A stretch of DNA of 33,985 nucleotides from Oscillospiraceae bacterium (GTDB lineage Bacteria; Bacillota; Clostridia; Oscillospirales; Acutalibacteraceae). The position numbers and the translations under genes are program-made. The notes below the pieces were generated by a model. The model did no database searches and was not told the origin of the DNA. It was given only the letters and a program-made list of their open reading frames with translations. Where the stretch lies: positions 1 through 33,985 of the forward strand of contig SVPO01000012.1 in the NCBI GenBank assembly GCA_015065795.1, read 5' to 3'. Every line of letters starts with the position of its first letter. Position 1 is the first letter of the stretch. This document shows, one piece after another, positions 1-8,042 of the stretch.

Positions 1-626
1 AAGGTGGTGCGGGACACGCACAGGTCGTCAAGGCCCTGCTCGATGAATGCGATCATCTCGTTCTTGCGGCTCTCGGGCTGGATGAAAGCAGGGTTATCCT
101 TGTAGAGCTGCAGCAGACGGTCGGCGTAGTTGGACAGACGGAAGAAATAAGCCTCCTCCGAAGCCTCAACGCACTCGCGTCCGCAGTCGGGGCACTTGCC
201 GTCCACCAGCTGGGACTGGGTCCAGAAGGACTCGCAGGGAGTGCAGTACATTCCCTTGTACTCGCCCTTGTAGATGTCGCCCTTGTCATAGAGCTGCTTG
301 AAGATCTTCTGCACTGCCTCGACGTGATAATCATCGGTGGTGCGGATGAACTTGTCGTAGCTGATGTCCAGTGTCTCCCAGACCTCCTTGAAGCCGTCCA
401 CGATGGGAGTGACGAACTCCATGGGAGTAACGCCCTGCTCCTTTGCCTTCTGCTCGATCTTGAGACCGTGCTCGTCGGTACCGGTCAGGAAGAACACGTC
501 ATACCCACACATTCGCTTGTACCTCGCCACGGCGTCGGCGGCAACGGTCGTATAGCTGTGACCGATATGAGCCTTGCCCGACGGATAGTAGATGGGCGTG
601 GTGATGTAGAATGTCTTTTTGTCCAT
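1..626 (-). CDS. metG: Methionyl-tRNA synthetase, N-terminal part (partial)
   Basis: Class I aminoacyl-tRNA synthetase that charges tRNA-Met with methionine in the cytoplasm. The gene runs off the left edge, so only about 208 N-terminal residues are visible. The protein opens [17 protein letters not shown] and carries the HIGH ATP-binding signature at residues 20-23 (AHIGHSY), followed by the TGTDEHG motif typical of MetRS. Two CxxC-type pairs ([15 protein letters not shown]) form the zinc-binding insertion. The KMSKS loop lies outside the window. The ATG at 626 is chosen because GGAGGA lies 5-7 nt upstream. A TTGCCT-17-TATAAT promoter sits about 95 nt upstream, so it is probably transcribed independently of the gene that ends at 805. 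The identification is secure. Confidence 0.97.
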   Translation of the reverse strand, partial: MDKKTFYITTPIYYPSGKAHIGHSYTTVAADAVARYKRMCGYDVFFLTGTDEHGLKIEQKAKEQGVTPMEFVTPIVDGFKEVWETLDISYDKFIRTTDDYHVEAVQKIFKQLYDKGDIYKGEYKGMYCTPCESFWTQSQLVDGKCPDCGRECVEASEEAYFFRLSNYADRLLQLYKDNPAFIQPESRKNEMIAFIEQGLDDLCVSRTT

Positions 627-721
627 GATGATTCCTCCGTTTTAGTGTGGGTATTGGGTATGGCACACACGCTGACGTGCTGCGGCTGACTGCGAATCAG
701 CCTGACGTGTGAGTATTTTTC

Positions 722-750
722 ATTATATAGCGTTTTCACGGAAAAGGCAA
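722..750 (-). promoter_or_regulatory. Sigma-A-type promoter of metG
   Basis: On the minus strand TTGCCT (745-750) and TATAAT (722-727) are separated by 17 nt. It lies directly behind the terminator of the preceding gene and leaves a leader of about 90 nt before metG. I saw no T-box or SAM-riboswitch signature in the leader. Confidence 0.75.
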
Positions 751-754
751 GAGC

Positions 755-788
755 AAAAAATCATGGCAGCCGAAAGCCGGCTGCCATG
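755..788 (-). terminator. Rho-independent terminator of the MFS-like gene
   Basis: An 11-bp perfect stem (762-772 with 778-788) with a 5-nt loop is followed on the minus strand by six T residues (755-760). It ends the sensor/MFS transcript just before the metG promoter. Confidence 0.9.
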
Positions 789-804
789 ACGCTTCAATAT
801 GAAT

Positions 805-3378
805 TTACAGACCGAAGTCGATGAAGCCCTCGTCGCCGCCCAGAGCCTCGCTGCTCTGGGAAATGGCGCCGCCGTCGGGATTATAGCCGCTGTGCTGCGG
901 TTCTTCCTCCTCGGCATCGGGGAGAACCACCGGCGCCGCATCATCCTCATCGGCAAAGGCGCTGCCGCCGAATACGTCCGCAGGGCGATCTTCCGGCTCC
1001 GATTCGGGTTCGGGTTCAGGCTCGGACGCGAACTCGTCCATAGCATCCTCTGTCTGAGTGTCCACCGAAGCCCAATCGTACGAACTCTCCTCGGGCTCAG
1101 GCTCGGGCTCGGGCACAAACACGGGCTCAGGTTCAGGTTCAGGTTCAGGTTCAGGTTCGGGTTCGGGCTCGGGCTCGCTCATAACGGGCACGGGACCGTA
1201 GAAGCCGCCAAGGAAAGGCTTTTCTTCCTCCGGCTCCTTGTGCTCCTCGATGGCAGGAACATAAGGCTCCTCGTAATCGCCGTCGGTGATTCCCTCCTTG
1301 AGATCCGGACCGGGAATACGCTTGGGGAATCCTGTTGCCAGCATGAGCAGACTCAGTCCGACGGTAACGCCGCAGGCGATCAGGATCGCCAGACGACCGG
1401 CGTAGAATCCGGACAGAACGGCTCCGCCCACAGCACCGATGACAGCACCAACAGAAAGACCGGCAAATGCGCCGCCGCGCTCATTGGGCAGCAGAGCGCT
1501 GTACACGCCGGAGGACATGAATATTACCGCCAGACACAGCAGTCCGCAGGATGCCACCGCCATAACCGGCGAGGCAGTCCACACCATGGGCAGATAAGCC
1601 AGACCGGCGATCACGCCGCCGAGGCACAGTGCGCCGCGCTGTGCTTTCTTTGATTTCAGGCTCAGGCGGTTGCCGAAGCAGAACGCCACCACGGGCGCAA
1701 CGGTGATGATGGAACGGGCGGTGACCGAATAGTCGCTGTCCGCCAGATATCCGGTGATGTACACCCACACAAAGCCGCAGGCAATACCCAGGGGCACCAG
1801 CGACAGCATAAGACCGGCAAGAGAGGAAATGCGGCTGCCGGCGCGGTCGGTGATATCCACCGTCTGATCCAGATCCTCCAGCAGCTTGATGGAGATGGCA
1901 CAGGAAGCGCCGTTGAGCAGAAGCATTGCCACCTTGACGCCCGGCTCGCCGGAGGCATCCAGCAGCCACGCGCCCAGAATGACACCGGTCACCACGCCCA
2001 GCGCGGTGCACAGATAGGCGTATTTATCCTTGCCGAACAGCATATCGGACTGCGCCTGATACTTGCCGATGGTGCGGTAGGAAATGCCGTAGCACACTCC
2101 GCAGATGGCGATGAGGGCAAGGGGTATGTACCACTCCTTGAGGAATGCTACACTGTCAAAGAGTGAGGTATCCTTGATGAGCATCAGCATCAGAGTGCAC
2201 ACAGTGGCGGCGATGAGGCTGATGTTGGAGGGAGCCTCGGTAAGGCGCTGGCGTACCTTTCTGGCAAAGAACCAGCCGGCAAGGAAGCACAGCAGATACA
2301 GCCCCACGGGCAGCAGCGCGGTGACGCCGCTCAGCCACTCAGGCAGGAAATCGAAGGTGATGAGGTTCTTCATCTCCTCGGCGTGCACCAGCAGCATCAG
2401 CGGCAGACCGGCACACATTGCCACGAAGAACAGCACGGGACGGGCTGCCTCTCTGCCGCAGCTGAGCACACGGCAGGAGCGGTCCACCTTGCGGGGACGG
2501 AGCAGGATGTCCAGCAGCTGCATGATGCCGTAGAAACCGAAGGAGAACATGGCGATGAGCGCCACGATGCGCAGCAGCAGCTCGATGGCGGCAAAGCCGA
2601 ACAGGGAAGCGGTGGAGCCGCCCGGCTCACACAGCTCAAGCACGCCCACGGGACGGCCTGCGGTGGTGAACACCGGCACAAAGGCGGACATGAAGCTGCC
2701 CTCGCCCCGGGAGTATTCGCTGAAGGTCAGCTGACCATCACGGTAAACGCGGTCGATGTATTCCGGCGAGGCGGTCACACCGATGCGGCTGTTGGTGCTG
2801 GCAGCGAAAATGCCGCTGCTGCCGTCCATGCCGTCAAAGGCTGTGCCCACCGGCTGACGCTCAGGCGCCACAAAGAGATAGAGATTGACGTGGCGGTCGG
2901 CGTTGGTTTCGCTGCGGTCAAGCAGTCCGGGCAGCTTGTCGTAAAGCTCCTGATAGTAGGGAGCGTCGGTGCCCAGCTCCTCGCCCAGCATATCCTGCAG
3001 GTGGATGCGTCCGGCAAGCACCTGCTGACGCAGCTCGTTGCCTGCGGACTGGCGATACTGACTGCTGTAGTCGGCAGACATCATGGCAAACACGCACAGC
3101 GTCACCGCAGTCAGGATAACCGCAAAGCGCACGATGTGCAGGCCCAGCTCGCTGACGCGCTCGTTGCGCACCCAGCCAAGACCCCACACGGCAAGGCGGA
3201 GCACCACCAGTGCCGCGCCGCCCAGCAGGACGTAGATGACGATCTTTTCATAGCCGGAGGGATCGGAACCGGCAAAGTAATAGACCAGACCGGCTGCGAC
3301 GATCATTATCGCCATCAGCGACAGCCACATGGCAACGCGCAGCACGTTCGGGGCTTTCTTCTCCTTTTTCTTTGTCAC
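805..3378 (-). CDS. Cache-like sensor fused to MFS-like 12+ TM protein with Glu-Pro tail
   Basis: 857-residue polytopic membrane protein of unknown substrate. About three hydrophobic segments come first (residues 15-115). A roughly 150-residue extracytoplasmic region follows (about 110-260), ending in a Cache/PAS-like strand pattern (AFVPVFTTAGRPVGVLEL). Then come about 12-13 further TM segments arranged like a major facilitator, with an NERGGAFAG loop. The C-terminal 160 residues are cytoplasmic, acidic and very rich in Glu-Pro dipeptides (near 710-760). The start is a GTG whose GTGA overlaps the stop of the upstream gene, which implies translational coupling. Neither a sensor-linked transporter of this layout nor its cargo is known to me. 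It might instead be a signalling protein that only keeps an MFS scaffold. What is seen: hydrophobicity and composition. What is inferred: sensing and transport. Confidence 0.72.
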   Translation of the reverse strand: MTKKKEKKAPNVLRVAMWLSLMAIMIVAAGLVYYFAGSDPSGYEKIVIYVLLGGAALVVLRLAVWGLGWVRNERVSELGLHIVRFAVILTAVTLCVFAMMSADYSSQYRQSAGNELRQQVLAGRIHLQDMLGEELGTDAPYYQELYDKLPGLLDRSETNADRHVNLYLFVAPERQPVGTAFDGMDGSSGIFAASTNSRIGVTASPEYIDRVYRDGQLTFSEYSRGEGSFMSAFVPVFTTAGRPVGVLELCEPGGSTASLFGFAAIELLLRIVALIAMFSFGFYGIMQLLDILLRPRKVDRSCRVLSCGREAARPVLFFVAMCAGLPLMLLVHAEEMKNLITFDFLPEWLSGVTALLPVGLYLLCFLAGWFFARKVRQRLTEAPSNISLIAATVCTLMLMLIKDTSLFDSVAFLKEWYIPLALIAICGVCYGISYRTIGKYQAQSDMLFGKDKYAYLCTALGVVTGVILGAWLLDASGEPGVKVAMLLLNGASCAISIKLLEDLDQTVDITDRAGSRISSLAGLMLSLVPLGIACGFVWVYITGYLADSDYSVTARSIITVAPVVAFCFGNRLSLKSKKAQRGALCLGGVIAGLAYLPMVWTASPVMAVASCGLLCLAVIFMSSGVYSALLPNERGGAFAGLSVGAVIGAVGGAVLSGFYAGRLAILIACGVTVGLSLLMLATGFPKRIPGPDLKEGITDGDYEEPYVPAIEEHKEPEEEKPFLGGFYGPVPVMSEPEPEPEPEPEPEPEPEPVFVPEPEPEPEESSYDWASVDTQTEDAMDEFASEPEPEPESEPEDRPADVFGGSAFADEDDAAPVVLPDAEEEEPQHSGYNPDGGAISQSSEALGGDEGFIDFGL
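1090..1180 (-). repeat. Hexanucleotide repeat coding for (Glu-Pro)n
   Basis: Near-identical 6-nt units (GAACCT/GAGCCC variants, read on the minus strand) encode two PEPEPE runs in the tail of the MFS-like protein. The units look slippage-prone, so the length is likely to vary between strains. Confidence 0.85.
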
Positions 3379-4106
3379 AGTTCATTCACCGCCTTTTCCT
3401 TGATACGGTTCTTTTCGGTGATAAGCGCGGAGACGAGGTAGTAGCCCACGATGAGCACGCCCACCACGAGGGAGATGATGACGATTCGTCCGCTGACGGT
3501 GCTGTTATAGTCAAAGGAATCGCGGTGCACCACGCTGACGGCGGTGACGGCATAGGGCATGGCGTCGCTTTCGTCGGTGCTGGGCACAAAGGCAATGCAC
3601 ACGTCACCCTCTCTGACCACGCCCTCGATGCCGGTGAAGGCGTTTCTCAGGGCGGTCTCCATTTCGGGGATCATGGTGCGCTCGCCGTCATCGTTTCTGG
3701 TGACCAGACCGTGCTCCTCCAGCATACCGTCATACCGCTGAGCTTCGGCGTAGATCACCGGCTGTCCGTCCACCATGGTGTAAACGCCGCCGGTGTACAG
3801 CGTGTCCTCGGCGATGAAGCAGCTGTCCAGCTGCTTTGTGTACAGACCCGCCACATAGTCGCGTCGGTCCTTGTCGCCGATGTCCACAGCCTCTCTGTCC
3901 ACCAGATGGCTGATGGAGTGTGCCAGCTGGACCGCGTTGTCCTGCGCGCTTGCCTCGGCGGCGTCGGAGTATGTTTTTTCGTACGCCGACACGATGGTCA
4001 CGCAGCAGAAGATGATGGCGAAAACGATGGCGACGATCTCAAAGATCGTGCGCGTCCATACGTTTTTGACCTGCAGTCGTCTGTAGGGTTGCTTGGCGGT
4101 AGCCAT
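3375..4106 (-). CDS. Bitopic membrane protein with extracytoplasmic sensor-like domain
   Basis: 243 residues. A basic N-terminus leads into a TM helix (about 17-42), then a roughly 155-residue extracytoplasmic domain, a second TM helix (about 203-228) and a short basic tail. The outer domain has alternating strands and helices with a final AVTAVSVVHR strand, reminiscent of a Cache-type periplasmic sensor, but no kinase, HAMP or GGDEF domain follows. Its TGA overlaps the GTG of the 857-residue MFS-like protein, so the two are probably made in equal amounts and may form a complex. The ATG at 4106 follows GGAGG by 9 nt. I do not recognise the family; a sensory or regulatory subunit is an inference from layout and coupling. 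Confidence 0.7.
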   Translation of the reverse strand: MATAKQPYRRLQVKNVWTRTIFEIVAIVFAIIFCCVTIVSAYEKTYSDAAEASAQDNAVQLAHSISHLVDREAVDIGDKDRRDYVAGLYTKQLDSCFIAEDTLYTGGVYTMVDGQPVIYAEAQRYDGMLEEHGLVTRNDDGERTMIPEMETALRNAFTGIEGVVREGDVCIAFVPSTDESDAMPYAVTAVSVVHRDSFDYNSTVSGRIVIISLVVGVLIVGYYLVSALITEKNRIKEKAVNEL

Positions 4107-4126
4107 TTACCATTCCTCCATTCTTG

Positions 4127-4172
4127 GCAAAGCCCCGGGGACTTTGCGGTGAAATCTGCTCCTGTGAGCAGG
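4127..4172 (-). other. Two small hairpins between metAA and the sensor gene
   Basis: GCAAAG/CTTTGC with a GC core (4127-4147) and CTGCTC/GAGCAG (4157-4172) lie in the 88-nt gap. Neither is followed by a T-run, so they look like processing or attenuation elements rather than terminators. Transcription from metAA may continue into the sensor/MFS pair. Confidence 0.4.
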
Positions 4173-4194
4173 TGAAGTCCGCCGACTGAGCGGA

Positions 4195-5118
4195 TCAGTA
4201 GTTCTTCAGCTCGTTGAGATCGTAGGGCGTCTGCTGGTACACATAGTAATTGAGCCAGTTGGTGTACAGCAGGGACGAATGGGCACGCCATGTCATATAG
4301 GGCAGGGACGCGGCATCGTCGTCGGCAAAGTAATTCTCCGGCACCTTGGGGTTGAGCTTGCGTCCGAGGTCGCGGTAATACTCCCCGGCAAGGGTGTGAC
4401 GGTCGTATTCCGAATGTCCGGTGAGGAAGAACTGACGGCCGTTCTTGTTTGCCACCACGGCAACGCCTGCCTCACGGGAAACAACCAGCACCACCAGCTC
4501 CTCGTGCTTTTCGATATCCTCACGGTGCAGGCCGGTGTTGCGGGAGTGAGGAATGAGCACACGGTCGTCAAAGCAGCGCACCAGCGGATGATAGCGATCC
4601 AGCACGCGGTGCTCGAAAACGCCGCTGAGCTTTTCGGGCAGGTCGATCTTGGGCACGCCGTAGTGATAGTACAGCGCAGCCTGAGCGCCCCAGCAGATGT
4701 GCAGGGTGGAATAGACGTTGTGCTTGCTCCACTCCATGATGGTACACAGCTCATCCCAGTAGTCCACCTGCTCAAAGGGCAGGGTCTCCACCGGCGCGCC
4801 GGTGATGATCATGCCGTCATAGCGGTTATCCCTGACCTGATCGAAGGTCTTGTAGAAATCCAGCAGATGGGACGAATGGGTATTCTTGCTGTCGTGGGTA
4901 GCCATCTGCAGCAGCTCGATCTCCACCTGCAGCGGCGAGTTGCCCAGCAGACGGAGCAGCTGGGTCTCGGTCTCGATCTTGGTGGGCATGAGATTGACGA
5001 TGAGTATCTTCAGAGGACGGATGTCCTGCAGACTTGCCCGTTCCTCGGTCATGACGAAAACATTCTCGCTCTCGAGTATCTTGTGGGCAGGCAGTTTATT
5101 GGGTATCTTGATGGGCAT
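4195..5118 (-). CDS. metAA: Homoserine O-acetyltransferase (MetA family)
   Basis: First committed step of methionine synthesis: acylation of L-homoserine. The 307 residues match the usual length of MetA. The catalytic cysteine is C142 (HICWGAQAA), and the His/Glu partners are H235 and E237 (TGHSEYD). Residue 111 is glutamate (GAPVETLPF). In this family Glu111 is the accepted marker for acetyl-CoA, and Gly111 for succinyl-CoA, so the enzyme should make O-acetylhomoserine despite the common label 'succinyltransferase'. It has its own strong promoter about 95 nt upstream. The leader contains a short GGAGG...CCTCC hairpin but no recognisable SAM riboswitch. It lies near metG, but the two are not in one transcript. 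Confidence 0.96.
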   Translation of the reverse strand: MPIKIPNKLPAHKILESENVFVMTEERASLQDIRPLKILIVNLMPTKIETETQLLRLLGNSPLQVEIELLQMATHDSKNTHSSHLLDFYKTFDQVRDNRYDGMIITGAPVETLPFEQVDYWDELCTIMEWSKHNVYSTLHICWGAQAALYYHYGVPKIDLPEKLSGVFEHRVLDRYHPLVRCFDDRVLIPHSRNTGLHREDIEKHEELVVLVVSREAGVAVVANKNGRQFFLTGHSEYDRHTLAGEYYRDLGRKLNPKVPENYFADDDAASLPYMTWRAHSSLLYTNWLNYYVYQQTPYDLNELKNY

Positions 5119-5213
5119 CTGTCAACATTCCTTTCTCGTGCGGCGGAGGATCCTGCCTCCGACAGCAAACGGGTACACTTATTCAATATAATGATATTTA
5201 TATATACTGACAT

Positions 5214-5242
5214 ATTATAACACACCGGACCGCGCGGTTCAA
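5214..5242 (-). promoter_or_regulatory. Promoter of metAA
   Basis: TTGAAC (5237-5242), a 17-nt spacer and a perfect TATAAT (5214-5219) on the minus strand, giving a leader of about 90 nt. Methionine-responsive control is expected for the gene, but no specific operator is visible. Confidence 0.8.
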
Positions 5243-5297
5243 TATGTCTTGCAAAGAGATATTATCGTTTTTCTCCCTTGCCGTGTCTGCTTTCCGG

Positions 5298-5326
5298 TTG
5301 AAGTTTTTTCGTTTTTGTGATAAGGT
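5298..5326 (+). promoter_or_regulatory. Possible promoter of the CHAP/GH3 unit
   Basis: TTGAAG (5298-5303), a 17-nt spacer and TAAGGT (5321-5326). The -35 is good and the -10 weak. It lies about 50 nt before the CHAP-protein start and diverges from the metAA promoter. Confidence 0.45.
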
Positions 5327-5374
5327 TTATCTATCCCATTTACTGAACCATAACATCGGACGGAGGTGCCTGAG

Positions 5375-6616
5375 ATGAAAAAAATAACCGCACTGCTGCT
5401 TGTCCTGCTGATGATGCTGTCGTTGTTTCCGCCCCGGCGCGCGCTGGCGATGGAATCGGTCTTTGACCATTCGGACAGCTATTACGGCAGCGAATACCAC
5501 ACCGCTCTGCGCCGCGTGGAGCTGAGCGGCGATCTGCGCAGCGACATTGTCGCCGTGGCGCTCTCCCAGGTCGGCTATCACGAGGGCAGCTCCCCCACCG
5601 ATCTGGGCGGCTCCTCCTCAGGCAAGAAGAATTTCACCGAATACGGCAAAAACTTCGGGCTGGAGGGCGACAGCTGGTGTGCGGTGTTTGTATGGTGGTG
5701 CGCCCGTCAGGCAGGAGTTCAGGAAAGCATCATCCACAAAACCGAGTGGGCAAAGACCCGTCTGCAGCCCTTTGCCAGCCTGCCTTTTGAGCAGTGCGGC
5801 ACCATCCGACCCGGAGACATCGCCTTCATCGACACCTCCGGCGGAACCGGAAGAGAAACTCATGTGGGCATCATCGCGGAAGTCTCCTCCGACAGGATAA
5901 CCGTCGTTGAGGGCAACTCGGGCGACAAGGTGGTCACGCACTCCTACTCCCGCGGCAGCGGAAGCTGCCTGACCGCTTCGTCGAGCACCTGCATCCTGTT
6001 TGTCGGCTCACCTGATTACAATGGCGTCAACAGCGCCCATGCTTCCTACAGCACGGCTCTTGCTTACGCCCCGGGCACGCAGGCGTACTCCTCACCCAAC
6101 GGCAGCCGAACCGAAAAGCTGGGCAGCAGGGAATATATGATCCTGTCCGGCGATCTGTCGGGCGAATGGATCCAGATCGTCGCCGAGGACGGTCTTGGCT
6201 CGTGGTTCATTCCCTCGGAGGGCGTGACGATCATCGAGCGTGACCTGCCTCCCATCACAGGCTACGACGCATGGGGCGGATACTCCGTACCTGCAGCTAC
6301 CACCACTGCCACAACTGCCGCAGCCACCACGACCACAATCGCAGCCACAACCACCACTGCGTCGTCCACCGCCGCGACTGACACGGAGATCACCGTTGGT
6401 GACCATCCCTCCGGAGAGGAAATGCAGACCACCGTCCCCACCGGAATACATACCGAACCCACACATCCCGAACATTCCGGCGACGACAGCCGCCCCTCCG
6501 CTGATTCGGGCGGCTCAAAATGGACATCGGTCGCCATCTTTTCCCTCATAGGTGTCGCCTGTCTGGGCATCCTTGCCTGCGTGGGCGGTAATTCCCGCCG
6601 CAGAAAAACGCGCTGA
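5375..6616 (+). CDS. Membrane-anchored CHAP-domain peptidoglycan hydrolase
   Basis: 413 residues. A signal peptide (about 1-25, ending ARRALA-like) precedes a CHAP amidase/endopeptidase domain (about 55-225). The candidate nucleophile is C102 (SWCAVFVWWCA) and the histidine H163 (THVGIIAEV). An SH3-like segment follows (about 228-290: YAPGTQAYSSP to GSWFIPSEG), then a Thr/Ala-rich linker with long TTT runs, and a C-terminal TM helix with a basic stop-transfer (GGNSRRRKTR). It should cut cross-bridges or stem peptides of the wall while tethered to the membrane. The ATG at 5375 is preferred over an in-frame GTG at 5366 because GGAGGT ends 7 nt before it. The GH3 hexosaminidase gene follows after 35 nt, so peptide- and glycan-cleaving enzymes are paired. 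Confidence 0.88.
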   Translation: MKKITALLLVLLMMLSLFPPRRALAMESVFDHSDSYYGSEYHTALRRVELSGDLRSDIVAVALSQVGYHEGSSPTDLGGSSSGKKNFTEYGKNFGLEGDSWCAVFVWWCARQAGVQESIIHKTEWAKTRLQPFASLPFEQCGTIRPGDIAFIDTSGGTGRETHVGIIAEVSSDRITVVEGNSGDKVVTHSYSRGSGSCLTASSSTCILFVGSPDYNGVNSAHASYSTALAYAPGTQAYSSPNGSRTEKLGSREYMILSGDLSGEWIQIVAEDGLGSWFIPSEGVTIIERDLPPITGYDAWGGYSVPAATTTATTAAATTTTIAATTTTASSTAATDTEITVGDHPSGEEMQTTVPTGIHTEPTHPEHSGDDSRPSADSGGSKWTSVAIFSLIGVACLGILACVGGNSRRRKTR

Positions 6617-6651
6617 TTCCTTCGCGCAATGTGATTCATCGAGGTATAATT

Positions 6652-7926
6652 ATGTCTGATCTCAACCGATACCGAGGACGATCGCCCTCATATCGCCGCG
6701 CCGCACCGTCTGACAATATCTACCGCACCCCTCTGCTCATCACTATTCTCGGACTGGCAGTCATCGCCGCCGTGTTCCTCTGCGCGTGGGCAGGCGTGTT
6801 CGGACGCTCCGTGCCCAACACCGCCGCCTCCATAAACGCTCTGCAGGCGGTGGCGCACCGCATCACTCCCGACGAGGGCAGACAGCTCATGCGCGACATG
6901 AAGCTGGACAGCATAATCGAAGATATGACCACCCAGCAGAAGGTGGGACAGCTGCTCCTGCTGCGCTCCCACAACATCCCCGACGAGCAGTTCCGCGCCG
7001 AGATATCCGACACCTGCGCAGGGGGCGTGGTGCTCTTTGCCGATGACATCAAAGGCAAGGACAGCGCTCAGCTCACCGAATACATCCGCAGCCTTCAGCA
7101 GTCCTCCGACGGCAATATGCTCATCTGCGTGGACGAGGAGGGCGGCGACGTTGTGCGCGTGAGCAGCAACCGCAATCTGCGCTCGGCATCCTTCCGCTCG
7201 CCTCGCAGGCTGTACGCCGAAGGCGGCATGGAGCTTATCGCCTCCGATGCCACGGAAAAAGCCCGATTCCTGCGGCAGTTCGGCTTCAACGTCAACTTCG
7301 CTCCCGTGGCGGACGTGGTCACCCTCCGTGACGCCATGATGTACCGCCGCGCCTTCGGCGGAGATGCCGCTTCCACGGCGGAATTTGTGCGCACGGTGGT
7401 CACTGCCTCGGAAGCCGAGGGTGTGGGCACCTGTGTCAAGCACTTCCCCGGCTACGGCAACACCTCCGGCGACACCCACAACGGTGTGGTCACGCTGGAC
7501 ACCACCCTTGAGCAGCTGCGCGAAAACGACTTCATCCCCTTTGCCGAGGGCATCGAAGCCGGCTGCGGTGCGGTGATGATCACCCACACGGTGATGAAGG
7601 GCATCGACCCCGACCATCCTGCCACCATGTCCCCTGAGGTCATCGGGCTGCTTCGCGAGGAGCTGAGCTTTGAGGGCGTGACCGTCAGCGACGGCATGGA
7701 CATGGGTGCCATCCGAGCCTACAGCGGCGGCAGGGACGTGTGCGTAACGGCGTTTCTGGCAGGCGTTGACCTGATGTGCACCCCCGATGACGGACGGGCA
7801 ACACACAGGGCACTGTGCGACGCCGTCGCCGACGGGACCATCTCCATGGAGCAGCTGGACGCAGCTGTGCGGCGCATCATCAACTGGAAGCTGGATCTGG
7901 GGCTGTACGCCGAAACCGCCGCGTAA
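6652..7926 (+). CDS. Membrane-anchored GH3 beta-N-acetylhexosaminidase (NagZ-like)
   Basis: 424 residues. A basic N-terminus and one TM helix (about 27-50) place the catalytic domain outside the cell. The glycoside hydrolase family 3 signatures are KHFPGYG (263-269) followed by DTH (D274, H276), the Asp-His dyad typical of NagZ-type enzymes, and the nucleophile in TVSDGMDM (D347). Expected role: release of terminal GlcNAc from muropeptides or chitin-like sugars for wall turnover. The (K)HFPG(H) position usually filled by His is Tyr here, a tolerated change. Start at 6652 with GAGGT 6 nt upstream; an in-frame GTG at 6631 is less well placed. It is probably co-transcribed with the CHAP protein and ends at a shared bidirectional terminator. 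Confidence 0.92.
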   Translation: MSDLNRYRGRSPSYRRAAPSDNIYRTPLLITILGLAVIAAVFLCAWAGVFGRSVPNTAASINALQAVAHRITPDEGRQLMRDMKLDSIIEDMTTQQKVGQLLLLRSHNIPDEQFRAEISDTCAGGVVLFADDIKGKDSAQLTEYIRSLQQSSDGNMLICVDEEGGDVVRVSSNRNLRSASFRSPRRLYAEGGMELIASDATEKARFLRQFGFNVNFAPVADVVTLRDAMMYRRAFGGDAASTAEFVRTVVTASEAEGVGTCVKHFPGYGNTSGDTHNGVVTLDTTLEQLRENDFIPFAEGIEAGCGAVMITHTVMKGIDPDHPATMSPEVIGLLREELSFEGVTVSDGMDMGAIRAYSGGRDVCVTAFLAGVDLMCTPDDGRATHRALCDAVADGTISMEQLDAAVRRIINWKLDLGLYAETAA

Positions 7927-7995
7927 CGCCGCAAATTCGGATACGCTCAGTAGTTTGTGCACGTCATACAACTATCCGTTTATCGGACAAGCATA

Positions 7996-8037
7996 AAAAC
8001 GGTACCCACAGGGGCTTCCCCCGACGGGTACCGTTTT
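7996..8037. terminator. Bidirectional terminator
   Basis: A 12-bp perfect stem (7996-8007 with 8026-8037) has AAAA/TTTT at its base and an inner GGGG/CCCC hairpin. It serves the GH3 gene on plus and the VirD4-like gene on minus. Confidence 0.85.
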
Positions 8038-8042
8038 CGCGT

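Noticed and set aside
627-721. T-box or SAM riboswitch before metG
   Set aside because: The leader is only about 90 nt and lacks the T-box sequence and the SAM-I core.
6688-7971. 427-codon minus-strand frame opposite the GH3 gene
   Set aside because: The GH3 motifs on plus are decisive; the antisense frame has no family pattern.
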